Source: Glaciecola sp964621345
Lineage (GTDB): Bacteria; Pseudomonadota; Gammaproteobacteria; Enterobacterales; Alteromonadaceae
Assembly (NCBI GenBank): GCA_964621345.1
Contig: CAZUON010000002.1
Coordinates: forward strand, 1-64,000
Reading direction: 5' to 3'
Length of the DNA: 64,000 nucleotides
Within the stretch, counting starts at the first letter, position 1. The number at the start of each line of letters is the position of its first letter. Positions 35,260-44,641 of the stretch are shown piece by piece. Both the position numbers and the translations under genes were made by a program. The notes beneath the pieces are model-generated. The model did no database searches. It had not been told where the DNA came from and worked only from the letters and a program-made list of their open reading frames with translations.

Positions 35260-36801
35260 CTAAGTACCGCAAAATGTCATAAAATCTTTGTTAAACTCAG
35301 CGCTTGCGGGATATAAATACCGCGCATCTTTAGGAAGCTCAAAGGGCTTTTGTAATTGCGCTAGTAAATGCTCAAAGGCAGATAAATCACCTTTTGAATG
35401 TGCCAGCTCCAAGGCCTGCTCAACTAAATGATTGCGTGGTATAACGGCTGGGTTGTGGCTTTGCATGGCCTCTAGTATTTGTATATTGGATTTATCTATG
35501 GCACTTGCATTTATTTGCTGGCGCTCCATTAACCACGTTTTCATTATGTCAGGCTCTTGGCAAAGCTTGAGCAGGGCTTGCTCGTCGTCTCCTTTAACAT
35601 ATGTTGTTAAATATAGGTGTGCCAGAGTCCAATCTAATTTTTGCGTAAACAATATGTCATGCCACTGCTCAATTTGTTTATCGATGCTTTTTAAATGCTC
35701 ATTATCTTGCTTGATGTGAAGTCCTAATTTCGCGCACATGAGCGCTCTAAGCGCTTGCGTATATCGCCCATCAAACTCTCGTATGGCATCGGTGGCTAGG
35801 GCGATGGCTTGCTCTTTGCGGCCGTCATCATCTAAATCGACGCTTTGTTCAACATTAAGGTCGCGTGCAATTAGTGGCAGTAAGGTTTCAGCAAAGCGAG
35901 ATAGGTTCCACTGCGTTACGCCTGCTTGATTCATATACGCATAGCGGCTATTGCGGTCAATGGAGCTAAAAACAGTTTTAGGGTCGTAAGTGTCCATGAA
36001 AGCGCATGGGCCATAATCGATGGTTTCGCCGCTAATTAACATGTTATCGGTATTCATTACGCCATGGATAAACCCTAAGCCCATCCATTTAGCAATAAGC
36101 TCAGCCTGCGCCTCAATGGCGGCCTTGAGTAAGGAAAGTGCTTTGTTTGCTTGGCCGCTAATATGAGGGAAATGGCGCTCTATACAAAAATCAATGAGCT
36201 TTTCTACCACGTCGTATTGGTTGCGAGCGGCAAAAAACTGAAAGGTGCCGATACGAATTTGACTTGCTGAGGTACGCGCGAGTACAGCACCGCGCTGGGG
36301 CGGGTCACGATGAACGGTTTTGCCTGTCGTAACCACTGCAAGTGAACGCGTGGTGGGAACATTTAACGCAGCCATTGCTTCAGATATAAGGACTTCTCGC
36401 AACATCGGACCGAGCGCTGCTTGCCCGTCCCCGCCGCGAGAAAAGGGCGTAGGGCCGCTCCCTTTTAAATCCAGTTCATACAAGCGTTGGTGGCGATCAG
36501 CAAGCTCACCTAAGACCATCGCTCGTCCGTCACCAAGTTGAGGATTGAATTGCCCAAATTGATGCCCTGCGTAGGCTTGCGCGATGGGTTTAGCATCCAC
36601 AGGAAGCATTTGGCCGGCAAACAATTGCGCAAGTTCAGCCTCTTGCTCAGGAAAATTAGCATCAAAGCTTTGCGCCAGTGCCAGATTAAAGTAACGCAAC
36701 TCTACCTTTGGAAAGTCCAATGCTTCAGCGTCCATAGCGCATTCGCCTAGCTTGTTGTAAAACTCTTGGTGCAGGCCTAATGTGAAGTCGATATTAGACA
36801 T
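35260..36801 (-). CDS. selO: protein adenylyltransferase SelO (YdiU family)
   Basis: SelO is a pseudokinase-fold enzyme that AMPylates proteins, linked to oxidative-stress response. The 513-aa protein shows the family motifs AYAGHQFGQFNPQLGDGRA, ELDLKGSGPTPFSRGGDG, EVLISEAMAALNVPTTRSLAV and the active-site GVMNTDNMLISGETIDYGPC (Asn and Asp for metal binding). The C-terminus ends FCGT, keeping the conserved cysteine (no selenocysteine, as usual in bacteria). It sits within the uronate locus but has no evident link to it; it is transcribed on its own. Confidence 0.95.
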   Translation of the reverse strand: MSNIDFTLGLHQEFYNKLGECAMDAEALDFPKVELRYFNLALAQSFDANFPEQEAELAQLFAGQMLPVDAKPIAQAYAGHQFGQFNPQLGDGRAMVLGELADRHQRLYELDLKGSGPTPFSRGGDGQAALGPMLREVLISEAMAALNVPTTRSLAVVTTGKTVHRDPPQRGAVLARTSASQIRIGTFQFFAARNQYDVVEKLIDFCIERHFPHISGQANKALSLLKAAIEAQAELIAKWMGLGFIHGVMNTDNMLISGETIDYGPCAFMDTYDPKTVFSSIDRNSRYAYMNQAGVTQWNLSRFAETLLPLIARDLNVEQSVDLDDDGRKEQAIALATDAIREFDGRYTQALRALMCAKLGLHIKQDNEHLKSIDKQIEQWHDILFTQKLDWTLAHLYLTTYVKGDDEQALLKLCQEPDIMKTWLMERQQINASAIDKSNIQILEAMQSHNPAVIPRNHLVEQALELAHSKGDLSAFEHLLAQLQKPFELPKDARYLYPASAEFNKDFMTFCGT

Positions 36802-37152
36802 ATTTACGAACTACCTTAAAGGTGATTGAGGCAAATAGCTTTTGCATAGTGATGCTAGTTTAACTGAACAAAGCGATGCTTCGATCAGTTTTTAAAAGTC
36901 TCATCTGCAATATTCTTATTTGCAATATAATACACCGTGTGGCTTCTACGTAGCATCTGCTAGGTTTCGTTAAGTGTCAGTGGCACACAAGTTATCACTG
37001 TGTTTTTAACAATTCACTTACAAAGAGCTTGCCACTCAACTTTACTTGATGGTAATGTGGCCTTACCAAAATGCAGGTGTAAAATAGTCAAAGTACCAAT
37101 ACAAAAGCGTACAGCGCACTTTAGACTAGTTCTTAAAAAATGTGAGTACCAT
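36802..37152. other. selO-GH2 divergent intergenic region with operator
   Basis: These 351 bases lie between two divergent genes. The 19-base operator-like palindrome is at 37050-37068. Just upstream of it TTACAA (37018-37023), a 17-base spacer and TTTACT (37041-37046) form a weak promoter candidate, giving the same promoter-then-operator order as at uxaC. The open frame that covers the region up to 37153 starts inside this promoter and is not taken as coding. Confidence 0.6.
37050..37068. promoter_or_regulatory. predicted uronate-regulon operator upstream of the GH2 gene
   Basis: TGGTAATGTGGCCTTACCA is an imperfect 19-base palindrome differing at one base from TGGTAATGTGGCATTACCA. It starts 3 bases after a possible -10 box and 85 bases before the GH2 start codon. 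Confidence 0.75.
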
Positions 37153-39645
37153 ATGAAAGCAGTAAAACTTGTAAACACCGCCATGATCTTAGGCTCTGTT
37201 TTAGCGCTTAGTGCATGCAGCAATGACGAATCTTCAAAGCCCTCAGCGTTGCATAAACCACAGAGTAATACAGTGATGCCACAAGACGTATCATCAACAC
37301 TCACAAATATTATCCACACCCGCCAAAAGATATCAGCAAATTGGCAATATCTTGAGAATGCGACCGCTGATGTTGTATTTGTAAAACAGTCATCTGACTG
37401 GGAGGCAATAAGCTTACCGCACACTTGGAATGCTGACGATACCACCGATGTTATCACCGGTTATCGCCGGGATGCCTCTTGGTATGCAAAACATGTTTCG
37501 TTGGATTTGATACCCACCGAACGCTATTTCCTCCATTTTGAAGCCGCACAAATGAAAGCATCTGTATATGTAAACGGTGAAAAGGCGGGTGATCATGTGG
37601 GTGGATACATTAGCTTTGATATTGAAATTACGGACCATGTGGTATCAGGTAAAAACGAAATTTTAGTACGCGTGGACAATGGCGTAGATAAAGACCTAGT
37701 GCCCTCACAAAAAGCCGATTTCTTTCAGTATGGCGGTTTAACTCGTGATGTTTGGTTGCTAACAACCCCACAAAATCGACTCAAACAAGTGCAGGTAAGT
37801 ACACCTGAGGTCTCAAAAGAGCAAGCACACATTACTTTAAAGCCGATTACCGATACACTTAAAGACTTTAATGCGGCACATTTTCGCACCCGTATAACCG
37901 CACCAAATGGCGAGACAGTGGCATCGGGTGAGGCACTAGAATATAAAATTTCTGAGCCAGCGCTATGGTCTCCTGATACTCCTCAACTCTATACCATTTA
38001 CACCGATATGCTCGATAGTGATGGGGAGGTGGTTGACAGTTTTAGCGACACCTTTGGTTTGCGCTGGTTTGAGTTTAAAGCTAACGGGCCCTTTTACTTA
38101 AATGGTGAGCGCTTACTCCTAAGAGGAACCCACTTACACGAGGGTCATGCTGGATATGGCTCGGCGATGACCGACGAGCAGCGTATTAGCGACTTAACCG
38201 CAATCAAAGAGCTAGGCGCTAACTTTGTGCGCTTAGGACATTATTCTCACGATCCGGTAATTTACGATACTGCAGATAAGCTCGGTATCATTTTATACGA
38301 TGAAGTTCCTTGGAACCGCGGCGGTGTAGGCGGTGAAAAGTGGCGTGAAAATACTCAAGCCATGACCCGACGCATGATTGAACAAAATTATAACCGTGCT
38401 AGCGTTTTTTTATGGTCCTTAGGCAACGAAATGTACTGGCTGCCAGATGTTGAAGGTGGTGGCGATAAAGCAAGAGTAGCTGAGGAATTACAGTTATTGC
38501 ACAACATCGCAAAAGAAATAGATCCAGGTCGTTTGACAACCATTCGTAAATTCCCTGAAGGCGCAGACATTGTTGATGTTTATTCGCCATCTATTTGGGC
38601 CGGTTGGTACGGTGGTGGTTACGTGCAGTATCAAGAAGCAATTGAGATGGCGCGAGCAGAGCACCCTTACCTATTGCATATGGAATATGGCGGTAGCTCT
38701 CATGTGGGTAGATTCTTAGATAAGCCTTTTGGTCGTTTTGGAACATCGGACCCTGAAAATCTCGGTTCGGTAGAGGAAGCGGTGAATCAAACTGGTGTTA
38801 TTTCAGTCGCAAAATCGAAAGTGTGGGATATGAGCTACATGATTGATTTGTTTGATTGGTATTTGCGTATCTCTGAAACTGACCCTAACTTTGCCGGAAG
38901 TGCACAATGGGCATTTAAAGATTTTGGTACGCCTATTCGGCCGGAAAATCCACTCCCCTTTGTGAATATGAAGGGCTTAATGCAGCGCGATGGTATCAAA
39001 AAAGATGTGTATCATGTTTTTGCAAGCTATTGGCAACAAACACCCACCTGCTGGATAGAAAGTCCAAGTTGGAACTATCGAGTGGGCAAAAAAGACGAAA
39101 TTAAAACGATTTCGGTGTTTTGTAATACGCACAGCGCGCAATTGTCGTTAAACGGCAAAGCGCTTGATACTAAAAAGCGTGATATTAGCCAGTATCCCGC
39201 ATCGGGCCTCACTTGGGATCTTGTGTTTGAAGAGGGTAAAAATACCTTAGCGGTTGAAGGATTTGATGCACAAGGCAATGTGGTCGCCGAGCATGGATAT
39301 GATCTGACTTATAACACCAATCGCATTGGTAAAATGGTAGATATTATACTTACCACTATCGACAATGGAGACGGCTCTCTCACCTTGTTTGCCGAGGCGC
39401 AAGATAAAGCCGGGAATCGCGTTGTTAGCATGAACGACCGTGGCTACTTTACCATTGACGGCGGTGGGCGCTTTTTACAAGACCAAGGCACGCCTACGGG
39501 CAGTCAAACCCGTGAGTTTGCCAACGGTACATCGTCGATTATTGTCTATCCTGGTGCGACAGAATCTGTCGTGAACATTCAAACGCAAGATTATCGCGGT
39601 TACTACATTACTATTCCAGCAAGTATGCTAGCAGAGGAGCTATAA
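37153..39645 (+). CDS. GH2-family glycoside hydrolase lipoprotein (beta-glucuronidase/beta-galactosidase type)
   Basis: This 830-aa exo-glycosidase has a lipobox (LALSAC), so it is anchored in the envelope. I start at 37153 because the signal peptide begins there and the upstream frame crosses the operator. Domains: sugar-binding jelly roll (about 60-200), Ig-like domain, TIM barrel (about 310-620) and C-terminal Ig-like domains. The acid/base is E426 in WSLGNEMYW and the nucleophile E511 in LHMEYGGSS. PHTWN and YDEVPWNRGG are GH2 motifs. Whether it removes glucuronic acid or galactose cannot be read from sequence; locus context favours a beta-glucuronidase or a side-chain-removing enzyme. 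The next gene follows with no gap. Confidence 0.9.
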   Translation: MKAVKLVNTAMILGSVLALSACSNDESSKPSALHKPQSNTVMPQDVSSTLTNIIHTRQKISANWQYLENATADVVFVKQSSDWEAISLPHTWNADDTTDVITGYRRDASWYAKHVSLDLIPTERYFLHFEAAQMKASVYVNGEKAGDHVGGYISFDIEITDHVVSGKNEILVRVDNGVDKDLVPSQKADFFQYGGLTRDVWLLTTPQNRLKQVQVSTPEVSKEQAHITLKPITDTLKDFNAAHFRTRITAPNGETVASGEALEYKISEPALWSPDTPQLYTIYTDMLDSDGEVVDSFSDTFGLRWFEFKANGPFYLNGERLLLRGTHLHEGHAGYGSAMTDEQRISDLTAIKELGANFVRLGHYSHDPVIYDTADKLGIILYDEVPWNRGGVGGEKWRENTQAMTRRMIEQNYNRASVFLWSLGNEMYWLPDVEGGGDKARVAEELQLLHNIAKEIDPGRLTTIRKFPEGADIVDVYSPSIWAGWYGGGYVQYQEAIEMARAEHPYLLHMEYGGSSHVGRFLDKPFGRFGTSDPENLGSVEEAVNQTGVISVAKSKVWDMSYMIDLFDWYLRISETDPNFAGSAQWAFKDFGTPIRPENPLPFVNMKGLMQRDGIKKDVYHVFASYWQQTPTCWIESPSWNYRVGKKDEIKTISVFCNTHSAQLSLNGKALDTKKRDISQYPASGLTWDLVFEEGKNTLAVEGFDAQGNVVAEHGYDLTYNTNRIGKMVDIILTTIDNGDGSLTLFAEAQDKAGNRVVSMNDRGYFTIDGGGRFLQDQGTPTGSQTREFANGTSSIIVYPGATESVVNIQTQDYRGYYITIPASMLAEEL

Positions 39646-41379
39646 ATGTATGCGCATAAACCTCGGCAACAGCGTTTAAGTTCAAAAACTTGCGCCTTGT
39701 TTGTTGCTTTGGCGCTTATACTTAGCGCGAGTAGTCAAGCTCAATCGCAAAGCGATGGAAGTGTTGCCAATGCCGCGATTAACGGTGATGTGATTTCTAA
39801 AAAGGCGAGTAACAAAGCCAGCATTCTGTTACCTGATGGCCCATATATTCCTGATTATTCGTATGCCGGATACAAAAACGGCGAAGCCGCCCTTCCAACC
39901 CCGGCCGGAAAGGTGTTTAGCGTAGTTGAATACGGCGCGGTCGCAAACGACGCCCTAGATGATACCCAAGCGGTACTTAAAGCGTTGGATGCAGCCAATG
40001 ATCATAAGGGGCCGGTGATTCTAAAATTCCCCGCTGGGCGCTTCATATTATCGGATATCATTTATATTCAGCGCAGTGATTTTGCTTTGCAAGGTGAAGG
40101 TAGTCAAACCACTTTATACTATCCCTTTCCGCTACGCACGCTGCCGACACCGGCGGCCTTTAAAGAACTGGACGAATATCTTATTAAGTTCGACAAACGC
40201 CAGCGCGAAAAACAAAATAATGTGGACATGCCTTTTTCGCTTTATGCATGGAGCGGCGGCTTTATTTGGACGCAAACACCCAACGCAAGAGGCAAAGCCT
40301 ACCTCGAAGAGTACGATGATTTTCCTGAGCCTTTGACCACTGTTACATACGGAGCCAAAGATACCCTCACTATTAGCGTAGCCAACGCTAGTGCAGTAAA
40401 TGTAGGGGATGTGGTAAAGATTGAGTGGTATAACCGAGAGGGTGAATTTGGCAGTATCTTAAGTGAGATGTATGGCGACAGAACGCGCTTTGATAAGTTG
40501 GGTAGTCATCATTGGAATTATCCTCAGCGCGCACTAATCACGCAAATGGTGAGAATTACCGCAAAAGAAGGTAATCAACTCAGCTTATCTGCGCCACTGG
40601 TGATGGAAGCACGAGCCGAATGGGAGCCTGCAATCGTGCCTTGGAAGCACCTGCAAAACGTTTCAATTAGCGATTTAAATATCGATTTTCCTAACGGTAT
40701 TCGCATGCCGCATCATGTCGAAGATGGCTTTAATGCAATTTACCTGATGAGTTTATTCGACAGCTATGTAAATAACGTCACTATTAACAACGCAGATGCG
40801 GGCATTATTACCGACGATATTGCCAATGTTACTATTTCTGACGTTACAACAAAGGGGGAGCATTACGCACATTATACCGTGCACATGGGCAGCGTATTTA
40901 ACGTATTGAATGATAATATTCGCGTAGAAAATACCGCAGAACACCCCTTAAGTTTTAATACCTATGCGGTAAAAAGTGTTTACAAAAATAGTACCGTGCT
41001 AAGTATGGCACGCCTAGACCAGCACTCAGGTGCCAATCATCATAATTTGTTCGATAATATTAGCGCTCATGTTCAGTTAAAAGAAAACGAAAGTCGCTTT
41101 AAAGTATTTGACGGTGGTGGCGCCGGTTATTGGAAACCCTCACATGGGAGACACAGCACTATGTACAACATTAATGTACAGGTAGAGGGAGGAAAGGCTG
41201 GCCCGATTACCTTTGTGGGACCTCAAGACGGTGTTGAACTGAACATGATAGGCATACATAGCAATCGACTATTTGATGTCGATTATAAAGTTGATACGTA
41301 TTTTGAGCAAATAGGGGAGATACCTGTAGTGCCCTCGCTTTACGAGTATCAACTGCAACAGCGTATGCAACAACCGTAA
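39646..41379 (+). CDS. secreted right-handed beta-helix protein (Pectate_lyase_3 superfamily)
   Basis: A 577-aa protein with a Sec signal (hydrophobic residues about 15-30, cleavage near SSQAQS). After residue 85 it has VVEYGAVANDALDDTQAVLKAL, the start of the pectate lyase/polygalacturonase-like beta-helix family, then FPAGRFILSDIIYIQRSDFALQGEG and repeated short strands with NNVTINNADAGIITDDIANVTISDV. This fold serves lyases, hydrolases, epimerases and binding proteins; I see no clear GH28 Asp triad. The ATG directly abuts the GH2 stop codon, so the two are co-translated and probably act on the same linkage region. Exact activity unknown. Confidence 0.8.
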   Translation: MYAHKPRQQRLSSKTCALFVALALILSASSQAQSQSDGSVANAAINGDVISKKASNKASILLPDGPYIPDYSYAGYKNGEAALPTPAGKVFSVVEYGAVANDALDDTQAVLKALDAANDHKGPVILKFPAGRFILSDIIYIQRSDFALQGEGSQTTLYYPFPLRTLPTPAAFKELDEYLIKFDKRQREKQNNVDMPFSLYAWSGGFIWTQTPNARGKAYLEEYDDFPEPLTTVTYGAKDTLTISVANASAVNVGDVVKIEWYNREGEFGSILSEMYGDRTRFDKLGSHHWNYPQRALITQMVRITAKEGNQLSLSAPLVMEARAEWEPAIVPWKHLQNVSISDLNIDFPNGIRMPHHVEDGFNAIYLMSLFDSYVNNVTINNADAGIITDDIANVTISDVTTKGEHYAHYTVHMGSVFNVLNDNIRVENTAEHPLSFNTYAVKSVYKNSTVLSMARLDQHSGANHHNLFDNISAHVQLKENESRFKVFDGGGAGYWKPSHGRHSTMYNINVQVEGGKAGPITFVGPQDGVELNMIGIHSNRLFDVDYKVDTYFEQIGEIPVVPSLYEYQLQQRMQQP

Positions 41380-41490
41380 GCGTAATATCACCATGCCATG
41401 GCGGACAACATGGCCGATAAGGCTTTTTACCCAATGGTGCAGGGTCAGTCGTGACCTTTGGGCACAGGTATTAGGCTTAGTTGGGACTAA

Positions 41491-41521
41491 ATAATAAAAC
41501 GCCGGTTACTCAATAACCGGC
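41491..41521 (-). terminator. rho-independent terminator of the GH105-to-DUF4861 operon
   Basis: A perfect 8-bp stem GCCGGTTA/TAACCGGC (41501-41508 and 41514-41521) around CTCAA. On the minus strand it is followed by GTTTTATTAT, a T-rich tail, as expected for the leftward operon ending at 41547. Confidence 0.8.
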
Positions 41522-41546
41522 TACGGTATCAAAAGGGATCGGTAAG

Positions 41547-42902
41547 TTATTTGTTTAAGACAAGCGTTACCGACTGTTTTCGCAGCGCATCATTTTCTAT
41601 GATGTTTAGAAATGCGGCTTCATCTGTTACATTTTTCATTCTTGGTTGCCACACCGCGTAAAAATCGTAGTTAAGGTCTTGATTGGCATTAAGCGCAAAG
41701 GTCGAAAAGAATGAGTATTCTATCCCTTGCTCAGTTGCGCCCAGCCCACCAAAATTAATGTGTGCTTGATCACTTGCGACTACCGCCATGCCCAAATCCG
41801 TATTTTCTTCTGCTTGTGGGGCGTAACTGGCCAAGATAGCATGGTTTAAACTAAGTTTTTCAAGCGCAGTTGCTTCATGTAGGTTAACAATGCCTACTGC
41901 CAGCGCAAGGTTTGCTTCTGAATCGTCCAGTGACACTTTACTGGAGTAGTAATGTTGGCCAGTCCAAATCGAAACTTGTTGCGTGAGGTTTACTTGAGTA
42001 GGCTCAGGGTAATCAACGGGAAGCGCTTTATAATTAACATCGAAAATACTGCGTACGGGGCCTTCTGATATGATGTAAAACTCTGTCTCTTTAGCATTTG
42101 CCAAGCGTTGTAAAGCTCTGCTATTGCCATCATTAACATCAGCAAAGGCAAGTGCCCCGGCGCCTAATGAGCGGCCTACTTTTAAAATATCCATGCCCCA
42201 ATCTTGTAATTCATGGTAGTTCTCGCCAATACCGACATTATCGAGGACTAATTGGGTATTGGTTTTACCGAAAATATCAAAGCCATTTCGTTCATCAAAA
42301 TAAAGCCTAAAACCAATGTTGTCGTTTTCCCAGGCCGGCCCTTCCATTTGAAATTGACGAGAGTAGCCCTCCTCTAGCTCCGCCGCTTTACGTGAGTATT
42401 TCGTAAACTCTTGGGCCTGTGATTTATCTTCGTTGCTATATTGGGCAAAGCGAATATTTGTATTGGCTGTTTGCATATTAGCGGCAGCTGTATCAACTAA
42501 GCTTAAACGAAGCGTATGTGATGAATTTGCCTCAACATCAACTATAAATGCGAGTTCATCCCACGCGCCATCGCCATCAAGATCGTCGGTTTGGCTAAGC
42601 AATTGGCTCGCGGCACCTTCGCCATCAGTCTGACCAGGCTCTACAAAAACTTGAATCTGTTTTTGTTCTTCATCTATTATTAATCCAAGCTCTGTCACTT
42701 GGGCTTTTGAGAGCACTAATGGAACACTTTTAAAGCTCTGGTTTGCACTATTGACCACTTGAAGTGATGCTGTTGTAACCGAGATTGTATTACTTGAGGT
42801 GTCTGTTAGTGTGGGCTCTTGACCAGAATTGGGTTGACTACAGGCAGCAAGTAATAGGCTTGCGGCAACACAACTCAGTTTACAATATGATTTAGCTTTC
42901 AT
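41547..42902 (-). CDS. DUF4861 family lipoprotein
   Basis: A 451-aa lipoprotein (LLLAACSQ) of the DUF4861 type, which occurs regularly in uronate and pectin utilisation loci beside GH105, KduI and KduD but has no firmly established activity. The visible core is DLDGDGAWDELAFIVDVEA followed by KRAELEEGYSRQFQMEGPAWENDNIGFRLYFDERNGFDIFGK-like sequence (Trp-Glu-Asn-Asp and acidic residues) and HYYSSKVSLDD. A predominantly beta structure is likely. It overlaps kduD by 11 bases at its start and ends at the terminator, closing the operon. Confidence 0.82.
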   Translation of the reverse strand: MKAKSYCKLSCVAASLLLAACSQPNSGQEPTLTDTSSNTISVTTASLQVVNSANQSFKSVPLVLSKAQVTELGLIIDEEQKQIQVFVEPGQTDGEGAASQLLSQTDDLDGDGAWDELAFIVDVEANSSHTLRLSLVDTAAANMQTANTNIRFAQYSNEDKSQAQEFTKYSRKAAELEEGYSRQFQMEGPAWENDNIGFRLYFDERNGFDIFGKTNTQLVLDNVGIGENYHELQDWGMDILKVGRSLGAGALAFADVNDGNSRALQRLANAKETEFYIISEGPVRSIFDVNYKALPVDYPEPTQVNLTQQVSIWTGQHYYSSKVSLDDSEANLALAVGIVNLHEATALEKLSLNHAILASYAPQAEENTDLGMAVVASDQAHINFGGLGATEQGIEYSFFSTFALNANQDLNYDFYAVWQPRMKNVTDEAAFLNIIENDALRKQSVTLVLNK

Positions 42903-43683
42903 TGGCTGGCTTTCCTATGGTGGCGAGAATACCGCCGTCTACGTACACGACTTGACCATTTACAAAATCAGAGGCTTTAGAGGCTAAAAACACTGCCGCG
43001 CCTTGCAGCTCATCGGGGTCTCCCCAGCGGCCAGCAGGGGTGCGATTGATAATAAACTCGTTAAAAGGGTGGCCGTCTTTGCGAATGGGCGCGGTAATAT
43101 CGGTCGCAAAATATCCCGGGCCAATAGCATTAACTTGTATCGAATCACGAGCCCACTCGGTCGCCATATTGCGCGTTAGCATTTTTAAACCACCTTTGGC
43201 AGCTGCATAGGCACCCACGCCATCGCGTCCTAGTTCACTCATCATCGAACAGATATTGATTATTTTACCCTGTTTGCGCGCTCTCATATGCTTAACTACC
43301 GCTTGGGCAACGGCAAATGGAGCGGTTAAATCAGTATCGACAACACGCTGAAAATCACCTACCGACATCGTCGCTAACGGCTCGCGCTGAATAATGCCGG
43401 CGTTATTAACTAAAATATCGATGTCGCCGTGTTGCGCAATACATTGGTCAACATTCTCTGCTAAGTTGTCATAATCGGTCACGTCAAAAATGGCAATAGC
43501 GGCTTCAATACCGCTTGCCTTTAATTCATCGCATACGCTGCTAACGGCTTGTTCATTGCGCCCGTTCAATATCACTTTTGCACCCGCTTGACCTAGGCCC
43601 TTGGCCATGGCTAAACCGAGCCCTTTGTAGCCGCCGGTGACAAGCGCACATTTGCCGCTTAAGTCGAATAAGTCGCTAGACAT
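42892..43683 (-). CDS. kduD: 2-dehydro-3-deoxy-D-gluconate 5-dehydrogenase KduD
   Basis: This short-chain dehydrogenase (263 aa) reduces 2,5-diketo-3-deoxygluconate to KDG, the step after KduI in breakdown of unsaturated uronates. The NAD site is TGGYKGLGLAMAKGLGQAG (residues 16-34), followed by NNAG, the active-site Ser region INICSMMSELG and the YAAAKGG Tyr-x-x-x-Lys motif; the C-terminus is FVNGQVVYVDGG. It is 35 bases downstream of kduI, which supports the name over a generic gluconate dehydrogenase. Confidence 0.92.
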   Translation of the reverse strand: MSSDLFDLSGKCALVTGGYKGLGLAMAKGLGQAGAKVILNGRNEQAVSSVCDELKASGIEAAIAIFDVTDYDNLAENVDQCIAQHGDIDILVNNAGIIQREPLATMSVGDFQRVVDTDLTAPFAVAQAVVKHMRARKQGKIINICSMMSELGRDGVGAYAAAKGGLKMLTRNMATEWARDSIQVNAIGPGYFATDITAPIRKDGHPFNEFIINRTPAGRWGDPDELQGAAVFLASKASDFVNGQVVYVDGGILATIGKPANES

Positions 43684-43718
43684 AATGAATTCCTATATCA
43701 GTGTTGTGAGAGTAAGTG

Positions 43719-44549
43719 TTACTTAAACTCATTTAAATCAATCGCGTCCATATCGTCAAAGGCTTGGTTTTCGCCAGCCATTGCCCATATAAATCCATAG
43801 TTTTTGGTACCTGCACCACTGTGAATAGACCAACTGGGTGACAATACCGCTTGGTGATTTTTTACCACTAGGTGTCGAGTCTCATGGGGTTCGCCCATTA
43901 GGTGCATGACACGGTCTTCACTGCCAAGGTTGAAGTAAAAATACACTTCCATACGGCGGTCGTGGGTATGCGCAGGGAAGGTATTCCACACACTGCCAGT
44001 ATCGAGCAGGGTCAAGCCCATTACTAACTGACAGCTGCGCACGCCTTTTTCGTGAATGTACTGATAAATGGTGCGTTTATTACTGGTTTCCAGACTGCCC
44101 AAATGAATCGGATTGGCGTCGCTTTGGGTACTCTTTGTGGTCGGATATTCGGTGTGTGCTGGTGTAGACACCAAGTAAAACAGAGCAGGGTTGGCGCTAT
44201 CGTCACTGCTAAAAACAGGATCAGCTTCACCGCGTCCTACATAAAGGCAATCTAACTTGCTTAAGGCGTACTCTTCACCACCTACTTTTACTTTGCCATC
44301 GCCGCCTACGTTAATAATGCCAAGTTCACGGCGCTGTAGAAACGACGTTGCTCGCAGCGCATCTCCGGCTGCAAGCGTTAATGTTTGATTAACGGGCTGT
44401 GCGCCACCGGTGATCACGCGGTCAATTTGTGAGTACACTAAATTAACCTTGTCAGCTTCCATAAGCGCTTCAATCAAATACTCGTCACGTAGGCGAGTGG
44501 TATCGTAGTGTTTTGCATCTTTGGGGTTGGTCGAATGTCGAACCTGCAT
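43719..44549 (-). CDS. kduI: 5-dehydro-4-deoxy-D-glucuronate isomerase KduI
   Basis: KduI isomerises 5-keto-4-deoxyuronate, the open form of the 4,5-unsaturated uronate made by lyases and GH105, to 2,5-diketo-3-deoxygluconate. The 276-aa cupin protein contains the zinc-binding segment FPAHTHDRRMEVYFYF (His, His and Glu ligands) and the conserved MGEPHETRHLV and WSIHSGAGTKNYGFIWAMAGEN. Length matches the family (278 aa in E. coli). It sits upstream of kduD, and its presence shows that the local polysaccharide is cleaved by beta-elimination at some stage. Confidence 0.96.
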   Translation of the reverse strand: MQVRHSTNPKDAKHYDTTRLRDEYLIEALMEADKVNLVYSQIDRVITGGAQPVNQTLTLAAGDALRATSFLQRRELGIINVGGDGKVKVGGEEYALSKLDCLYVGRGEADPVFSSDDSANPALFYLVSTPAHTEYPTTKSTQSDANPIHLGSLETSNKRTIYQYIHEKGVRSCQLVMGLTLLDTGSVWNTFPAHTHDRRMEVYFYFNLGSEDRVMHLMGEPHETRHLVVKNHQAVLSPSWSIHSGAGTKNYGFIWAMAGENQAFDDMDAIDLNEFK

Positions 44550-44641
44550 AATAAAAATCCTCTTTCGTGATACGTTTTGCTCACTGTACTGAATGTTGTA
44601 TCTAAACTAAATTACTTTTCTTAGTTATCCAAACTTACAAT

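Noticed and set aside
37000..37152. Upstream in-frame extension of the GH2 gene
   Set aside because: It runs through the predicted promoter and operator and would bury the lipoprotein signal peptide, which starts at 37153.
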